Assembly: GCA_013399855.1 (NCBI GenBank) | Contig: VXAY01005956.1 | Coordinates: 2,215,319 to 2,279,318 of the forward strand | Reading direction: 5' to 3' | DNA length: 64,000 bases | DNA from: Oxyruncus cristatus | Taxonomy: Eukaryota > Chordata > Aves > Passeriformes > Cotingidae | In this document: one piece after another, positions 37,301 to 45,850 of the stretch | How positions within the stretch are numbered: position 1 is the first letter of the stretch | Layout of the letters: each line of letters begins with the position of its first letter | Notes under the pieces: model-generated | What the model saw: only the letters and a program-made list of their open reading frames with translations | What the model was told of the DNA's origin: nothing | The model's database searches: none | Made by a program: the position numbers and the translations under genes

Positions 37301-40300
37301 GTTTAAAATTATTGCATTTGTATTCCTATACAAGCTCAATATTCTATAAGACTTTCATTTAGGCAATTTAACTTGTTGGGATCCTTATTTTGACATTATT
37401 AATTACAGCCTCTAACTTCGAAAAGTGTAATTTGTATTTTACAATCTCAAATATTGATGGAAAGAAAACAAAACTAAAGCCTACCGTATAGTTCTCTATC
37501 AGCACAAGAAGGTGTTACAAAAAGCCAGTGCATTTGACCAAAGCAGGCTATAAACTCCACAGGGAATATTTTACATGGACAGAATGGAAATGTCTTGGGG
37601 TAGAGACTGGCAGATCCTCAGCAGAGCATACATGTTGCATGTGGGTGTGCTAGAAAATTATCAGGCTGGGCTGACCACAGTATTATCAGCGTTCATCATC
37701 TGTCCTCTCTACAGTACCTGGAAAAAAACCAGGCATACCTGTAGCCCAATCCATGCCATATATGTTTGAGAGGGAATAAATCACCTTTGAATGGCCTGGG
37801 TTTTGCTATTTACTCTAGAGATGCTACACAACCAGTTTGAGTTTAAAATTTTAGTGGCTAATTTTGGCAAGATTAGCTCATGCTGAAGACAACTCGCCAA
37901 AATTACAGCGAAGTGTGATGTGATGTCAGTAGTTTCAGAGAGCTCATCCGTTTGTTCTCGCTCAGAAATGCTGCTGGCATGGCCAGGGCTGGCACACAGG
38001 CAGTCCTGCATGGAAACTGAAATGCTATGGGATCTTAGGTTTCTCTTCTCTGCCCAGTGAGTGGAAGAGGGGTCAGTAATGCAGAGCTTTCTTCAGTATG
38101 GCCCCCAGGAATAGCACTGGGATCAGGTGTCGCAGTTCACACTGGGCTGCTCGGCAATGTCAGAAGAGGAGGTAAGGGCTGACCTCTCAGGGGAGCAGGG
38201 ACTTTAGCTCAAGGCTGAAATAGGCCCTCCAGAACTTCCTAGGGAAGGAAAGGAGTGCTCAGGGGACAGGTACAAGTGGAAAGGCTGGGGCATTACACGG
38301 TGAGGGCTTGGGAAGCAATTCCTAGAGGTGAGGTAGGAACTGAGAAAATGTTGGAGCCCAAAAGGATGGAATCTGGTGGGAGACAGAGACTGCAGAAACG
38401 AGGACTACCAGTGGGCATTTGGAGTGGCTCTGCAGCAGACTTTAGCACCCAAAGTACAGACCCTTCTGCAAAAAGTGGCATTTGTTTTGTGGGGAGAAAA
38501 AGAGAAGTACGTTGGTAAACCTAATGCTTACCTAGAAAGGTGTCTTAAAAAACCTTATTCATGCTTTGGAAGTGCACTGCCCCTTATTTTCACTGGAGAT
38601 AACTGCATAGCTTCAACAGTGCTTCAGTCTGCACAATTGCTGTTTCTGTAAAGGTCATTATGTCCACTTTCACAAAAGAAAACTTACGAAGAAAGAAAAC
38701 TATTTGCATCCCATTTTCCTGAGAGGGAAAAAAAAAGTACTTTGCTAACCTGGTTACATAATTTCACAGTCAACTTTTCAAACGATGAAAGACGTTTTTT
38801 TCTTACTCATTATAAAGCCACTACTCAGGCAAGCAGCTCTTTCCCTAACAAGCAGTAGATTCCAGGGCTGCACAGCTGAAGGAATGTGGAGACCTTCTAT
38901 CCAGCAGCTGCCAACACCCTTTCCCTGTTAAACAAATCTCTTTAAGCGTAACTGAAAAAAAATCTTCTCTCTCACCTGGACAATCCATGAAAAGAATTGC
39001 TTAACAGATGTCAGCTGAAGGGTATAAAAACAAACCTAAAAGATCTACAGCAATAATGATTTTTAAGCTGGTACTGGTGATGCAAAGTAAAATCTAGTCC
39101 TTTAATAAATTCCACATGGAAAGCTAAAGAAATGTAAAGCAACAGCAACCTCTGTAAAGTATGGCTGTGCTACCAAGGCAAACATGAAAGTTGCCTGATA
39201 CTGAAGTAGTAAATATAAACAATATAAAGTTACTACAAGAATCAGTTCCCCATCTCTGTTGTTTGCAAACAGAAGACAATTAGAAACATTTCTGATGGAA
39301 AAATTAGAATTTTTCTGAGGAAAAAAACCCTGTAATTGCTTATGGTTCACTGGAGAATAATAAATAATAGCATCCTAGCTGCTGCCAGATGTAACATAGT
39401 ACTTGTTTTGCAGGCGTAACTAAAATCATACCTGGAAAGAGTTAATTACTTTAAAATAATACTTATACTTTTCTTAGTGTTTCAGTAATAAATGTTTTTA
39501 ATTACCCAGGGAAAGGAGCCATAATAAGACAGTCACTACTGGAAGCTTTCAAGCAAGTACCTTGCTCAAAGGCGGATGCTATTCCAGTCAAATGTTCCAA
39601 GTTCAACTAAAGTGATCCCATTTTGCCTCCTTCTTGAAATGAGACCATTTTGAAGACTGATTCTTCAGGAGTTCGTTGTAGCACTTCAGCTTTAAACCTG
39701 ATCTAATGAACAGCCATAGATGCTATGGACTCTAAACATAAAGAATTGACATGTTAGCATATTAATGTACCCAAATGTCACATAAATCTTTAGAAGACAG
39801 TTTACTGAATGACTCAGATATCTGGCGATACACATGCAAAGCCTCTTTAGCTCTTAAATATAAAGCAACTTCCTTTTGGCAAAGTCCTGATTAGAACAAC
39901 ATTGATTGTAGTTATTTATAGCTTAAATGCTATTGCTGAAAATTTCTCTAAGTTGTAGATACTGTATTATTAACTATAGTAAAGCTCTAAAAATCAGTCA
40001 GCAGAGGCCACTTCAATCTCCGCATGATAATAAAGGATTATTATGTGCAGTAACCTATTTATGAAAAGGAAACAGTGTGCTTCTTTCAGACTCCATCAAT
40101 TGCTTTAATAAGGAATTGAAAAGCCTGGCCTACTTTATATGCAGATCACCATCCCAGTTGCATAAGGATTTAGAATAGACAAAACAAAACTGTTTTTGTT
40201 GTAAATAAGGGCTGTTTGTTTAAATCGCACAATAATGTTTGCATCTAAAAATTATTTAGAAGCTAATAAGGCTTAATAAAGTTTGACTGTATACTTGTTA

Positions 40301-40627
40301 ATAAAAATGGTTTCAATATTCTCCAGGAAGGAAATGTAAATTGGAGGTGATAACATAGAGCTTGAAGCAAAGCAGGCCTGAGTTAATGGGAAAGGAGAAG
40401 ACTTATGGCATTTGTTCACTGATGGGCTTAAGGAAACCAACGCTGAGAATGGAACTCAGTTAACTTAAAACATTTTACAAAATTTAAGATAATGAACTTA
40501 ATGGTAGTTTTCTCTAGCAGATTTAGAATTATTGCAGTATTACTTTTGCTTTAGAGACTGAAAACTAGACATAATTCAGAGTACTGAAAGTTAGTGTGAT
40601 GCACGTACTGATTTTGGCTACCTTGAT
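34321..40627. other. Gene-free AT-rich proximal downstream flank of SLITRK2
   Basis: No gene recognised. 38030-38480 is locally GC-richer without repeat or coding similarity that I can name. The rest (34320-37500 and 38650-40627) is AT-rich with many homeodomain-type TAAT cores, which by itself is expected from composition. Confidence 0.55.
35232..35253. repeat. Perfect 11-bp tandem repeat (GTAAAGCTTTG)
   Basis: Two identical adjacent copies, each containing the palindrome AAAGCTTT. Confidence 0.9.
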
Positions 40628-40690
40628 TTGGAGGAATCCAGAGACCCAGGTTCAAATTTTACCTTTGGCATTGGTTCATTTGCTTGTATG
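40628..40690 (+). mobile_element. Possible MIR/tRNA-derived SINE head
   Basis: The stretch GGAATCCAGAGACCCAGGTT followed by CAAATTTTACC resembles the 5' tRNA-derived part of MIR, which contains a pol III B-box-like GGTTCAAAT. Only about 60 bases are recognisable. No cloverleaf can be drawn, so it is not a tRNA gene. Weak call. Confidence 0.35.
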
Positions 40691-40986
40691 TTAATAAATT
40701 TAATGAGGTGTGGGATGACCCCTGCTGGTGTCCCTGCTTATGAAAAAAAAAAAATGTATCTGGCAGGAAAAGGACATGTTAATTCCAGTCCAAAAAGTTA
40801 CAAATATAAACTCTGTCACAAAATGTATAAAAATACCTAATTTAATGCATAAAATATTATGAGTAATGTTCTGTTAAGTATGAAAATAATCTTAAGCCAC
40901 TGAACATTACTGTGTTAGAACTGCAATGCAATGTATTAAGAAGGACATTAATTGTTCAGTTCACTATGACATTGTGTTAAACATCT

Positions 40987-40992
40987 TTTATT
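40987..40992 (-). terminator. SLITRK2: Candidate polyadenylation signal AATAAA
   Basis: TTTATT on the plus strand reads AATAAA on the minus strand about 820 nt after the SLITRK2 stop. No strong GU-rich element is obvious downstream, and ATTAAA variants lie nearer the gene, so its use is uncertain. Confidence 0.3.
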
Positions 40993-41673
40993 AATGAGCT
41001 GTTATTCCCAGCTGAGGCATTTGACAACCTCTAGTCCATTGCTAAATCCTCTCAGTTGGTTTCAGTGAATCACTCTAAACAAACCTAGAAGGAAAAAATA
41101 CCCCAATAATTTACATTTGAGTCTGTAAGGTCCTAGAACTAGAGTCATTTAAAGAAGGGCAGCTTTCCTATAAATCAAACCTTCTGATTTAATGCAGCTG
41201 ACATATAGATCTATTTTACAATTTTTTTTTAATTTCAAAAATACAACACATTAAAATAGGTTCAATTTATCAAAGCTAAGAGCAACAATTAAGTAATAAT
41301 GTACTTAAAGTGCAAAGGCACTTTAACACAAAAAAAGTGACGCCCAGTGGCTATAGTTGGTAATTGAAATAGCAGTACTGTATATTATTATTTACAAAAG
41401 AAAGTCATAGTCCAGGAAAAAAGATCTTTGGAGATCTTCTACATAATACATTAAGTTTCCACTTTGAAATGAAAAAAAAAAAAACACAACAGAAAACCCA
41501 AAGACCCCCTTCCTCATTTCCTTCAAAAGCAAAAAGAATTATGCAAGATCTATTACAGAAAGGTACATTTGCAGTGACAGTTCCTACGGAAGGGTCAAAA
41601 GGAGAGAGAAATAACTTAAAGAGAACATTGCAAAAGCAACACCATATCTCTGCTATGCTGCAAGGGTTCCTTT

Positions 41674-41694
41674 TCTCTCTCTCTCTCCCTCTCT
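41674..41694. repeat. (CT)n tract in the SLITRK2 3'UTR
   Basis: CT-rich simple repeat on the plus strand, transcribed as GA-rich sequence within the presumed 3'UTR. Confidence 0.85.
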
Positions 41695-41813
41695 GATTTA
41701 AAAAAAGTGGAAATGTTGGGAATGCGACAGATGATATCAGCACTGAGTTCAGACTCAATGAAATGTGAGGCTGAGCTCATTTAAAAAATTTCCTTTGTCT
41801 CCCACCTCCCCCC

Positions 41814-44387
41814 TCACAGCTGACTGATTGCAGTTTGTTTTTCCAGAACTTCGAGGTAGTCTGGTTCTGTTTGTAGCTTTCCTTGGAGTAAAGGATGCTC
41901 GGGTTTAGACTGTTCTGCAAAATATTTCCTGGGAGTTCCATATAAAACAGTTTTATTTATCCTGTCCTGGTTTTGGCGTCTTGATTCATATGAAGGGGCA
42001 AACTGCCTTTTGGGTAAGGTACAAAAGTTATAATGAACTAATCCTCCGGTGGGCAGTTCCTTGACCCTTTCTGCAATATTCTGATACAGAAGCTCTGGTT
42101 CCCTCGGCGAGGATTGCTTTTCCAGTAATTCAGCTGCACTGATGGTAAATGCAAGACTGGTGGGGTCTTCCTTTTTGTGGTCAAGACTGCTATAGCTAAA
42201 CTCGTGGAGGTTCCTGTAATAGGCAACTGGGTCCCCTTCCTTTTGCATGTAAATTGGGTTTTGGCACATCTGTCCAACAGGAGGGGGAATGTAGTTATAA
42301 ACATGTCCTTCAGTTTTATCGTGGGTCTCAGTGTTGTAAGACCCATACTGGAGCTGAAATGAACTTATATCTACGTTGTTTGCGCTGCTGGGCATGCTTT
42401 GCACCCCCTTCCGGCGCTTAAGGACGAAGACAAACAGGCCTGCCCCAAAACAAACTGACAAAATAAACACAACCAGCAATCCTAAAATTAAGACAGACAG
42501 TGGAACTTCAGTGTGTAATTCTGGGTAAGGGCTGGGTGAGACACCGAGGAGATGGGGTGTATCTGTGTTCTGGTTCATGGAGAGGAGAGAAGAATCTGAC
42601 AGGTTGGGGTTCTCTGGGCAGATGGCTTCTTTGCTCAGGAATTTCAGGTGCTCTCCAGAGTGCTTGGTGGGAGACTCGCATATGACTTCATTGATAACTA
42701 CGGGGGGATTTGACTGCTGGTTGTTCTGGTCAGTGACTTTCTCTATCCAGTTCCTCAGCCCCAGGATGTCACACGTGCAGTCCCAAGGGTTCTCCTGGAG
42801 GTCTATCTGAATTAGAGCTGAGAGCTGGTCCAAGACTCCTCTCACAGGCAGGTGTGAGAAATGGTTGTTTCTAAGGTTGAGTCTGGTGAGGGAAGTGCCG
42901 CCAAAGACATTGTCAGGCAAAGATCTGAGCAGGTTGTTGTTGAGAAACAACAGATGAAGATTACTCAGAGCATCAAATGTGCGTGGCAGGATCTCCTTAA
43001 TGACATTGTACTCTAGGTAGAGATATTGCAGGCTGTGCAGCCCTTCGAACATAGACCGGTACAGGATCTCAAGGTAGTTGCCATTAAGATAAAGTCTACG
43101 TAAACTTGTGAGGTTTGTAAAGGCACCTTCTTGTATCACTGCAATTCTGTTATTTCCTAGATGTAGCAAATCCAGAGAGCTGTACTCTGTGAGATCGGTT
43201 CTATAAATGACTTGTAGATAGTTACTGGTAAGGTAAAGTTTCTTTGGACTGGTCGGCCTGGGGTGGAGATCGGAGATGTTACTGATCTTCTTCTCTTGGC
43301 AGTTAACATTTAAGCCATTGTCTGAGCTCTGTGACGTACAGATGCAGCCAGCTGGGCAGGTGATGGGCACTGGAGACTTCGTCTGGTAAACCATGATAGG
43401 TCCGAATATTTGTCTGTCTTTTGACACAGAGACACGCGGGGTGGGGCGGTTCCTGGTTTTGGGCGGCCGGCTGGCTTTTGGGGCTCTGGTGGGATTCATG
43501 GCAGAGTTGGCTGTGGGCGATAGCCTGGAGATGTGTGGGTCTGAGAGGACAGGATGTTTTTCCCTCTGGTTTGAATCGCTGGAGCTTTTCCTAGGGCAGA
43601 GATCTTGCCTGGTGAGCTGGGTCACATCTTTGCCATGAAGCCTGAAGGGGGTTTCGCAGACTATCTCACCCACAAACACGGTGATGGTGTCTAGCCAGGC
43701 CTTGAGTGGCAGCAAGTCGCAGGTGCAGTTCCAAGGGTTTTCCTCCAGCTGGATTTCCATGATGCCTCCAATGTGCTCCAGCACACCAGCAAAAGGCATC
43801 ATCTTCAGCCGGTTTCCCCGCAGGTCCAGGTGAGTGAGGAGCACGAAGCGGAAGACATTGCTGGGCAGGGACAGCAGGAGGTTGTCATTGAGAATCAGCA
43901 CCTTGAGCTTGTTTAGCTTGCTGAATGCCCCCGCTTCAATGGCACTGATGTAATTGTAATCAGCCTGCAGGTACTCCAGGCTCTCCAAGCCCAGGAACGT
44001 GTCTTCCTTCAGCACTTCCAGCTTGTTGTTATTGAGGTGCAGCCTCTTGAGGGTGCGAAGGCCACTGAAGGCCCCTGTGCGGATCTCCTGCATGTCGTTG
44101 TTGCCCAAGTGGAGGGTCACGGCATTGGAGTAGTTGACGAACTCATTGGGGAACAGGCGGGTCAGTGCGTTCCCATTGAGAAACAGCTGGTAGATCTTGG
44201 ACGGTGGCGGCAGGAGGAGGCTGACGGTTGTAAATCCTTTGTTTTCACAATTAATGTTCAGCACGTTCTCCTTCTCCTCACAAGGGCAGCGGCTCTTGCT
44301 GCAAATGTCTTTGGCAGGTTTGCGACTCTCTGTCCGCGAGATCCCAGCCACTGTTAACAAACTGAGCAACCAAACACCCTTCAGCAT
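41814..44387 (-). CDS. SLITRK2: SLIT and NTRK-like protein 2 (SLITRK2), complete single-exon CDS
   Basis: An intact 857-codon frame ends in TGA at 41816-41814. The order of domains is visible: signal peptide (about residues 1-20), LRR N-cap (C29, C34, C36, C47), six LRRs (about 65-205), LRR C-cap (NPWNCTCD at 217-224, C244, C264), a basic Pro/Ser/Thr linker (265-343), a second N-cap (C344, C348, C350, C363), second LRR block (about 382-525) and C-cap (C537, C539, C570, C590), one membrane helix (about 630-656) with a KRRK stop-transfer, and a 200-residue cytoplasmic tail. The tail ends in EPDYLEVLEKQTAISQL, whose Tyr844 resembles the C-terminal PLC-gamma docking tyrosine of Trk receptors. Two LRR blocks plus this tail define the SLITRK family; the N-terminus, tail and C-terminus match SLITRK2 as I remember it better than other paralogues. 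The family acts in trans-synaptic adhesion, with presynaptic receptor tyrosine phosphatases as partners, and controls neurite growth. The start has A at -3. Human SLITRK2 is about 845 residues; extra residues lie at 551-560. Confidence 0.97.
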   Translation of the reverse strand: MLKGVWLLSLLTVAGISRTESRKPAKDICSKSRCPCEEKENVLNINCENKGFTTVSLLLPPPSKIYQLFLNGNALTRLFPNEFVNYSNAVTLHLGNNDMQEIRTGAFSGLRTLKRLHLNNNKLEVLKEDTFLGLESLEYLQADYNYISAIEAGAFSKLNKLKVLILNDNLLLSLPSNVFRFVLLTHLDLRGNRLKMMPFAGVLEHIGGIMEIQLEENPWNCTCDLLPLKAWLDTITVFVGEIVCETPFRLHGKDVTQLTRQDLCPRKSSSDSNQREKHPVLSDPHISRLSPTANSAMNPTRAPKASRPPKTRNRPTPRVSVSKDRQIFGPIMVYQTKSPVPITCPAGCICTSQSSDNGLNVNCQEKKISNISDLHPRPTSPKKLYLTSNYLQVIYRTDLTEYSSLDLLHLGNNRIAVIQEGAFTNLTSLRRLYLNGNYLEILYRSMFEGLHSLQYLYLEYNVIKEILPRTFDALSNLHLLFLNNNLLRSLPDNVFGGTSLTRLNLRNNHFSHLPVRGVLDQLSALIQIDLQENPWDCTCDILGLRNWIEKVTDQNNQQSNPPVVINEVICESPTKHSGEHLKFLSKEAICPENPNLSDSSLLSMNQNTDTPHLLGVSPSPYPELHTEVPLSVLILGLLVVFILSVCFGAGLFVFVLKRRKGVQSMPSSANNVDISSFQLQYGSYNTETHDKTEGHVYNYIPPPVGQMCQNPIYMQKEGDPVAYYRNLHEFSYSSLDHKKEDPTSLAFTISAAELLEKQSSPREPELLYQNIAERVKELPTGGLVHYNFCTLPKRQFAPSYESRRQNQDRINKTVLYGTPRKYFAEQSKPEHPLLQGKLQTEPDYLEVLEKQTAISQL
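42420..42500 (-). other. SLITRK2: Transmembrane segment of SLITRK2
   Basis: This stretch encodes residues 630-656, an uninterrupted run of Leu, Val, Ile, Phe and Gly followed directly by KRRK. That is a type I membrane anchor with a positive-inside stop-transfer signal. Everything encoded above 42500 is predicted extracellular and everything below 42420 cytoplasmic. Confidence 0.93.
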
Positions 44388-44418
44388 CTTTATGCGCCGT
44401 CGATCCCCGCTTTGGTAC
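44388..44418 (-). other. SLITRK2: 5'UTR part of the SLITRK2 coding exon, with splice acceptor
   Basis: On the minus strand the sequence upstream of the ATG contains a pyrimidine-rich tract (about 44443-44465) followed by a TAG ending at 44419, which fits a 3' splice site leaving about 31 nt of 5'UTR before the start codon. A second possible AG ends near 44432. The bases just before the ATG are AAG, so -3 is A. That SLITRK genes splice non-coding 5' exons onto a single coding exon is family knowledge; the exact acceptor here is inferred. Confidence 0.5.
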
Positions 44419-45323
44419 CTACAGTCAAACCTTTTGAGACAGGTAAGGAGAGAAAGAAGAAATCCCCAGTGAAAACGGCCGGGAGCAGAGACTGCTCGGG
44501 GAGGGGGGAGCAGGTCGGAAGGCTGGGGGGAAGGAGAGCTGCAAGGCAGCGACTGGCAAACTCCTCTGGAATCCCCCTTCCTCCTCCCTTCCTTCTGCTC
44601 TCGGAAAGCGCCTGCGGAGCTGCTGTGGGGGAAGCCCCGTCGGGGAGCTCCCCGAAAACCGGGGTCCCGGAGCTGCGCTCNNNNNNNNNNNNNNNNNNNN
44701 NNNNNNNNNNNNNNNNNNNNNNNNNNNNNNNNNNNNNNNNNNNNNNNNNNNNNNNNNNNNNNNNNNNNNNNNNNNNNNNNNNNNNNNNNNNNNNNNNNNN
44801 NNNNNNNNNNNNNNNNNNNNNNNNNNNNNNNNNNNNNNNNNNNNNNNNNNNNNNNNNNNNNNNNNNNNNNNNNNNNNNNNNNNNNNNNNNNNNNNNNNNN
44901 NNNNNNNNNNNNNNNNNNNNNNNNNNNNNNNNNNNNNNNNNNNNNNNNNNNNNNNNNNNNNNNNNNNNNNNNNNNNNNNNNNNNNNNNNNNNNNNNNNNN
45001 NNNNNNNNNNNNNNNNNNNNNNNNNNNNNNNNNNNNNNNNNNNNNNNNNNNNNNNNNNNNNNNNNNNNNNNNNNNNNNNNNNNNNNNNNNNNNNNNNNNN
45101 NNNNNNNNNNNNNNNNNNNNNNNNNNNNNNNNNNNNNNNNNNNNNNNNNNNNNNNNNNNNNNNNNNNNNNNNNNNNNNNNNNNNNNNNNNNNNNNTTCGC
45201 GGCTCTCGCAGCCGGCTCCGCTCCCGGCTCGGCTGCGCATCGCGGGAGCGCTCTGACAGCACCTGCAGGACAGCGCGGGCACTCGGGAGCCGGGAAGGGG
45301 AATAAGGTAACGAGCGGATTTAC
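44419..45323 (-). other. SLITRK2: Putative 5'UTR intron of SLITRK2 (contains assembly gap)
   Basis: The minus strand carries a CCCAG|GTAAAT donor with the intron starting at 45323, and a pyrimidine-rich acceptor ending at 44419. The interval of about 905 bp includes 515 unknown bases, so further exons or the true promoter could be hidden in it. This is a splice-signal inference without transcript evidence. Confidence 0.4.
44681..45195. other. Assembly gap of 515 N
   Basis: A continuous run of N flanked by very GC-rich sequence on both sides. It most likely marks a GC-rich stretch that was poorly sequenced and falls in the 5' region of SLITRK2. Open frames running through it are meaningless. 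Confidence 0.99.
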
Positions 45324-45430
45324 CTGGGTCCGGTGAATTTTTGGCCCCGGGTCCTTAAATCCGTGGCCTCAAAAACAGAGAGCAAGTGAAGCAGCTTCTT
45401 CGGCACAAGCCAGCCGGCGAGCGCGCCCGC
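45324..45430 (-). other. SLITRK2: Putative non-coding first exon of SLITRK2 (5' end unknown)
   Basis: Sequence directly upstream of the minus-strand donor at 45324/45323. It is moderately GC-rich and falls inside the CpG island next to the CA-rich block. The 5' limit is arbitrary; no TATA box is evident, as expected for a CpG-island promoter. A short open frame exists here but resembles no known protein. Confidence 0.3.
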
Positions 45431-45432
45431 AC

Positions 45433-45571
45433 CGCACACACACTCACCGCACACACACTCACCGCACACACGCATATCCCACACAGACACACGCACACCC
45501 CACACGCGCACTCCCCCCACACACGCACACCCCGCAGATCACACACACGCACACCCCACACACGCACAATC
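45433..45571. repeat. CA-rich imperfect repeat (CACACA/CGCACA)
   Basis: About 140 bases are built almost entirely of CACACA units interspersed with CGCACA, CTCACCG and CCCCACA. It lies just upstream of the presumed first exon of SLITRK2. Long alternating pyrimidine-purine runs of this kind can adopt Z-DNA and are length-polymorphic. Cys/Val-rich frames across it are repeat artefacts. Confidence 0.9.
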
Positions 45572-45850
45572 TGGCTCTCGCAGCAGCGGTGCTGCAAATC
45601 CCGGATCTAGCATCAGCATCGATCCCCCGCTCCGGCTGCAGCAGCCCCTTTCCCAAACTGCCGTGCCGAGCTCTGCCCAGCGCGTTGATGTTTTCTACAC
45701 GTTCAGGGAAGTTCAACACCTTCCACCAAGCCGGGCTGGCAGGCAACGGCAGTCTCATGCCTGAATCCCTACACCCTCCGGAATGCTCCCCCGAGTGCTG
45801 AGCAGCCAAGACCACATGTAACGCCATTATTCCCACGGGGTGGACTAGTC

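Larger units (their letters stand above)
40987..41813 (-). other. SLITRK2: Probable 3'UTR of SLITRK2
   Basis: The sequence following the TGA stop is AT-rich, with a CT-rich tract on the plus strand (41674-41694), an A13 run (about 41470) and a T9 run (41222-41230). The first canonical AATAAA on the minus strand lies at 40992-40987; ATTAAA variants occur at 41193-41188 and 41233-41228. The end is therefore tentative and longer isoforms are possible. Confidence 0.4.
44460..45850. promoter_or_regulatory. SLITRK2: CpG island / promoter region of SLITRK2
   Basis: Against an AT-rich background, both sides of the gap are GC-rich with many CpG dinucleotides: 44460-44680 and especially 45196-45310, which is packed with CGC, GCG and CCGG motifs, fading out by about 45850. 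It covers the presumed transcription start of the minus-strand gene. The island's centre is missing from the assembly. CpG-island promoters of developmental neural genes are commonly controlled by Polycomb and distant enhancers; that part is general knowledge and is not visible here. Confidence 0.75.

Noticed and set aside
40649..40660. B-box-like GGTTCAAAT suggesting a tRNA gene
   Set aside because: No A box at the right spacing and no cloverleaf; better explained by a SINE fragment.
41814..44387. Plus-strand and alternative-frame ORFs inside SLITRK2
   Set aside because: Shadows of the long conserved coding frame.
44390..45305. Frames of 285-297 codons on both strands through the gap
   Set aside because: They are mostly unknown residues translated from N; the flanking parts are GC-rich promoter sequence without any domain.
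45433..45571. CRISPR-like or minisatellite array
   Set aside because: Units are short and irregular with no spacer structure; it is a degenerate CA microsatellite in a vertebrate genome.
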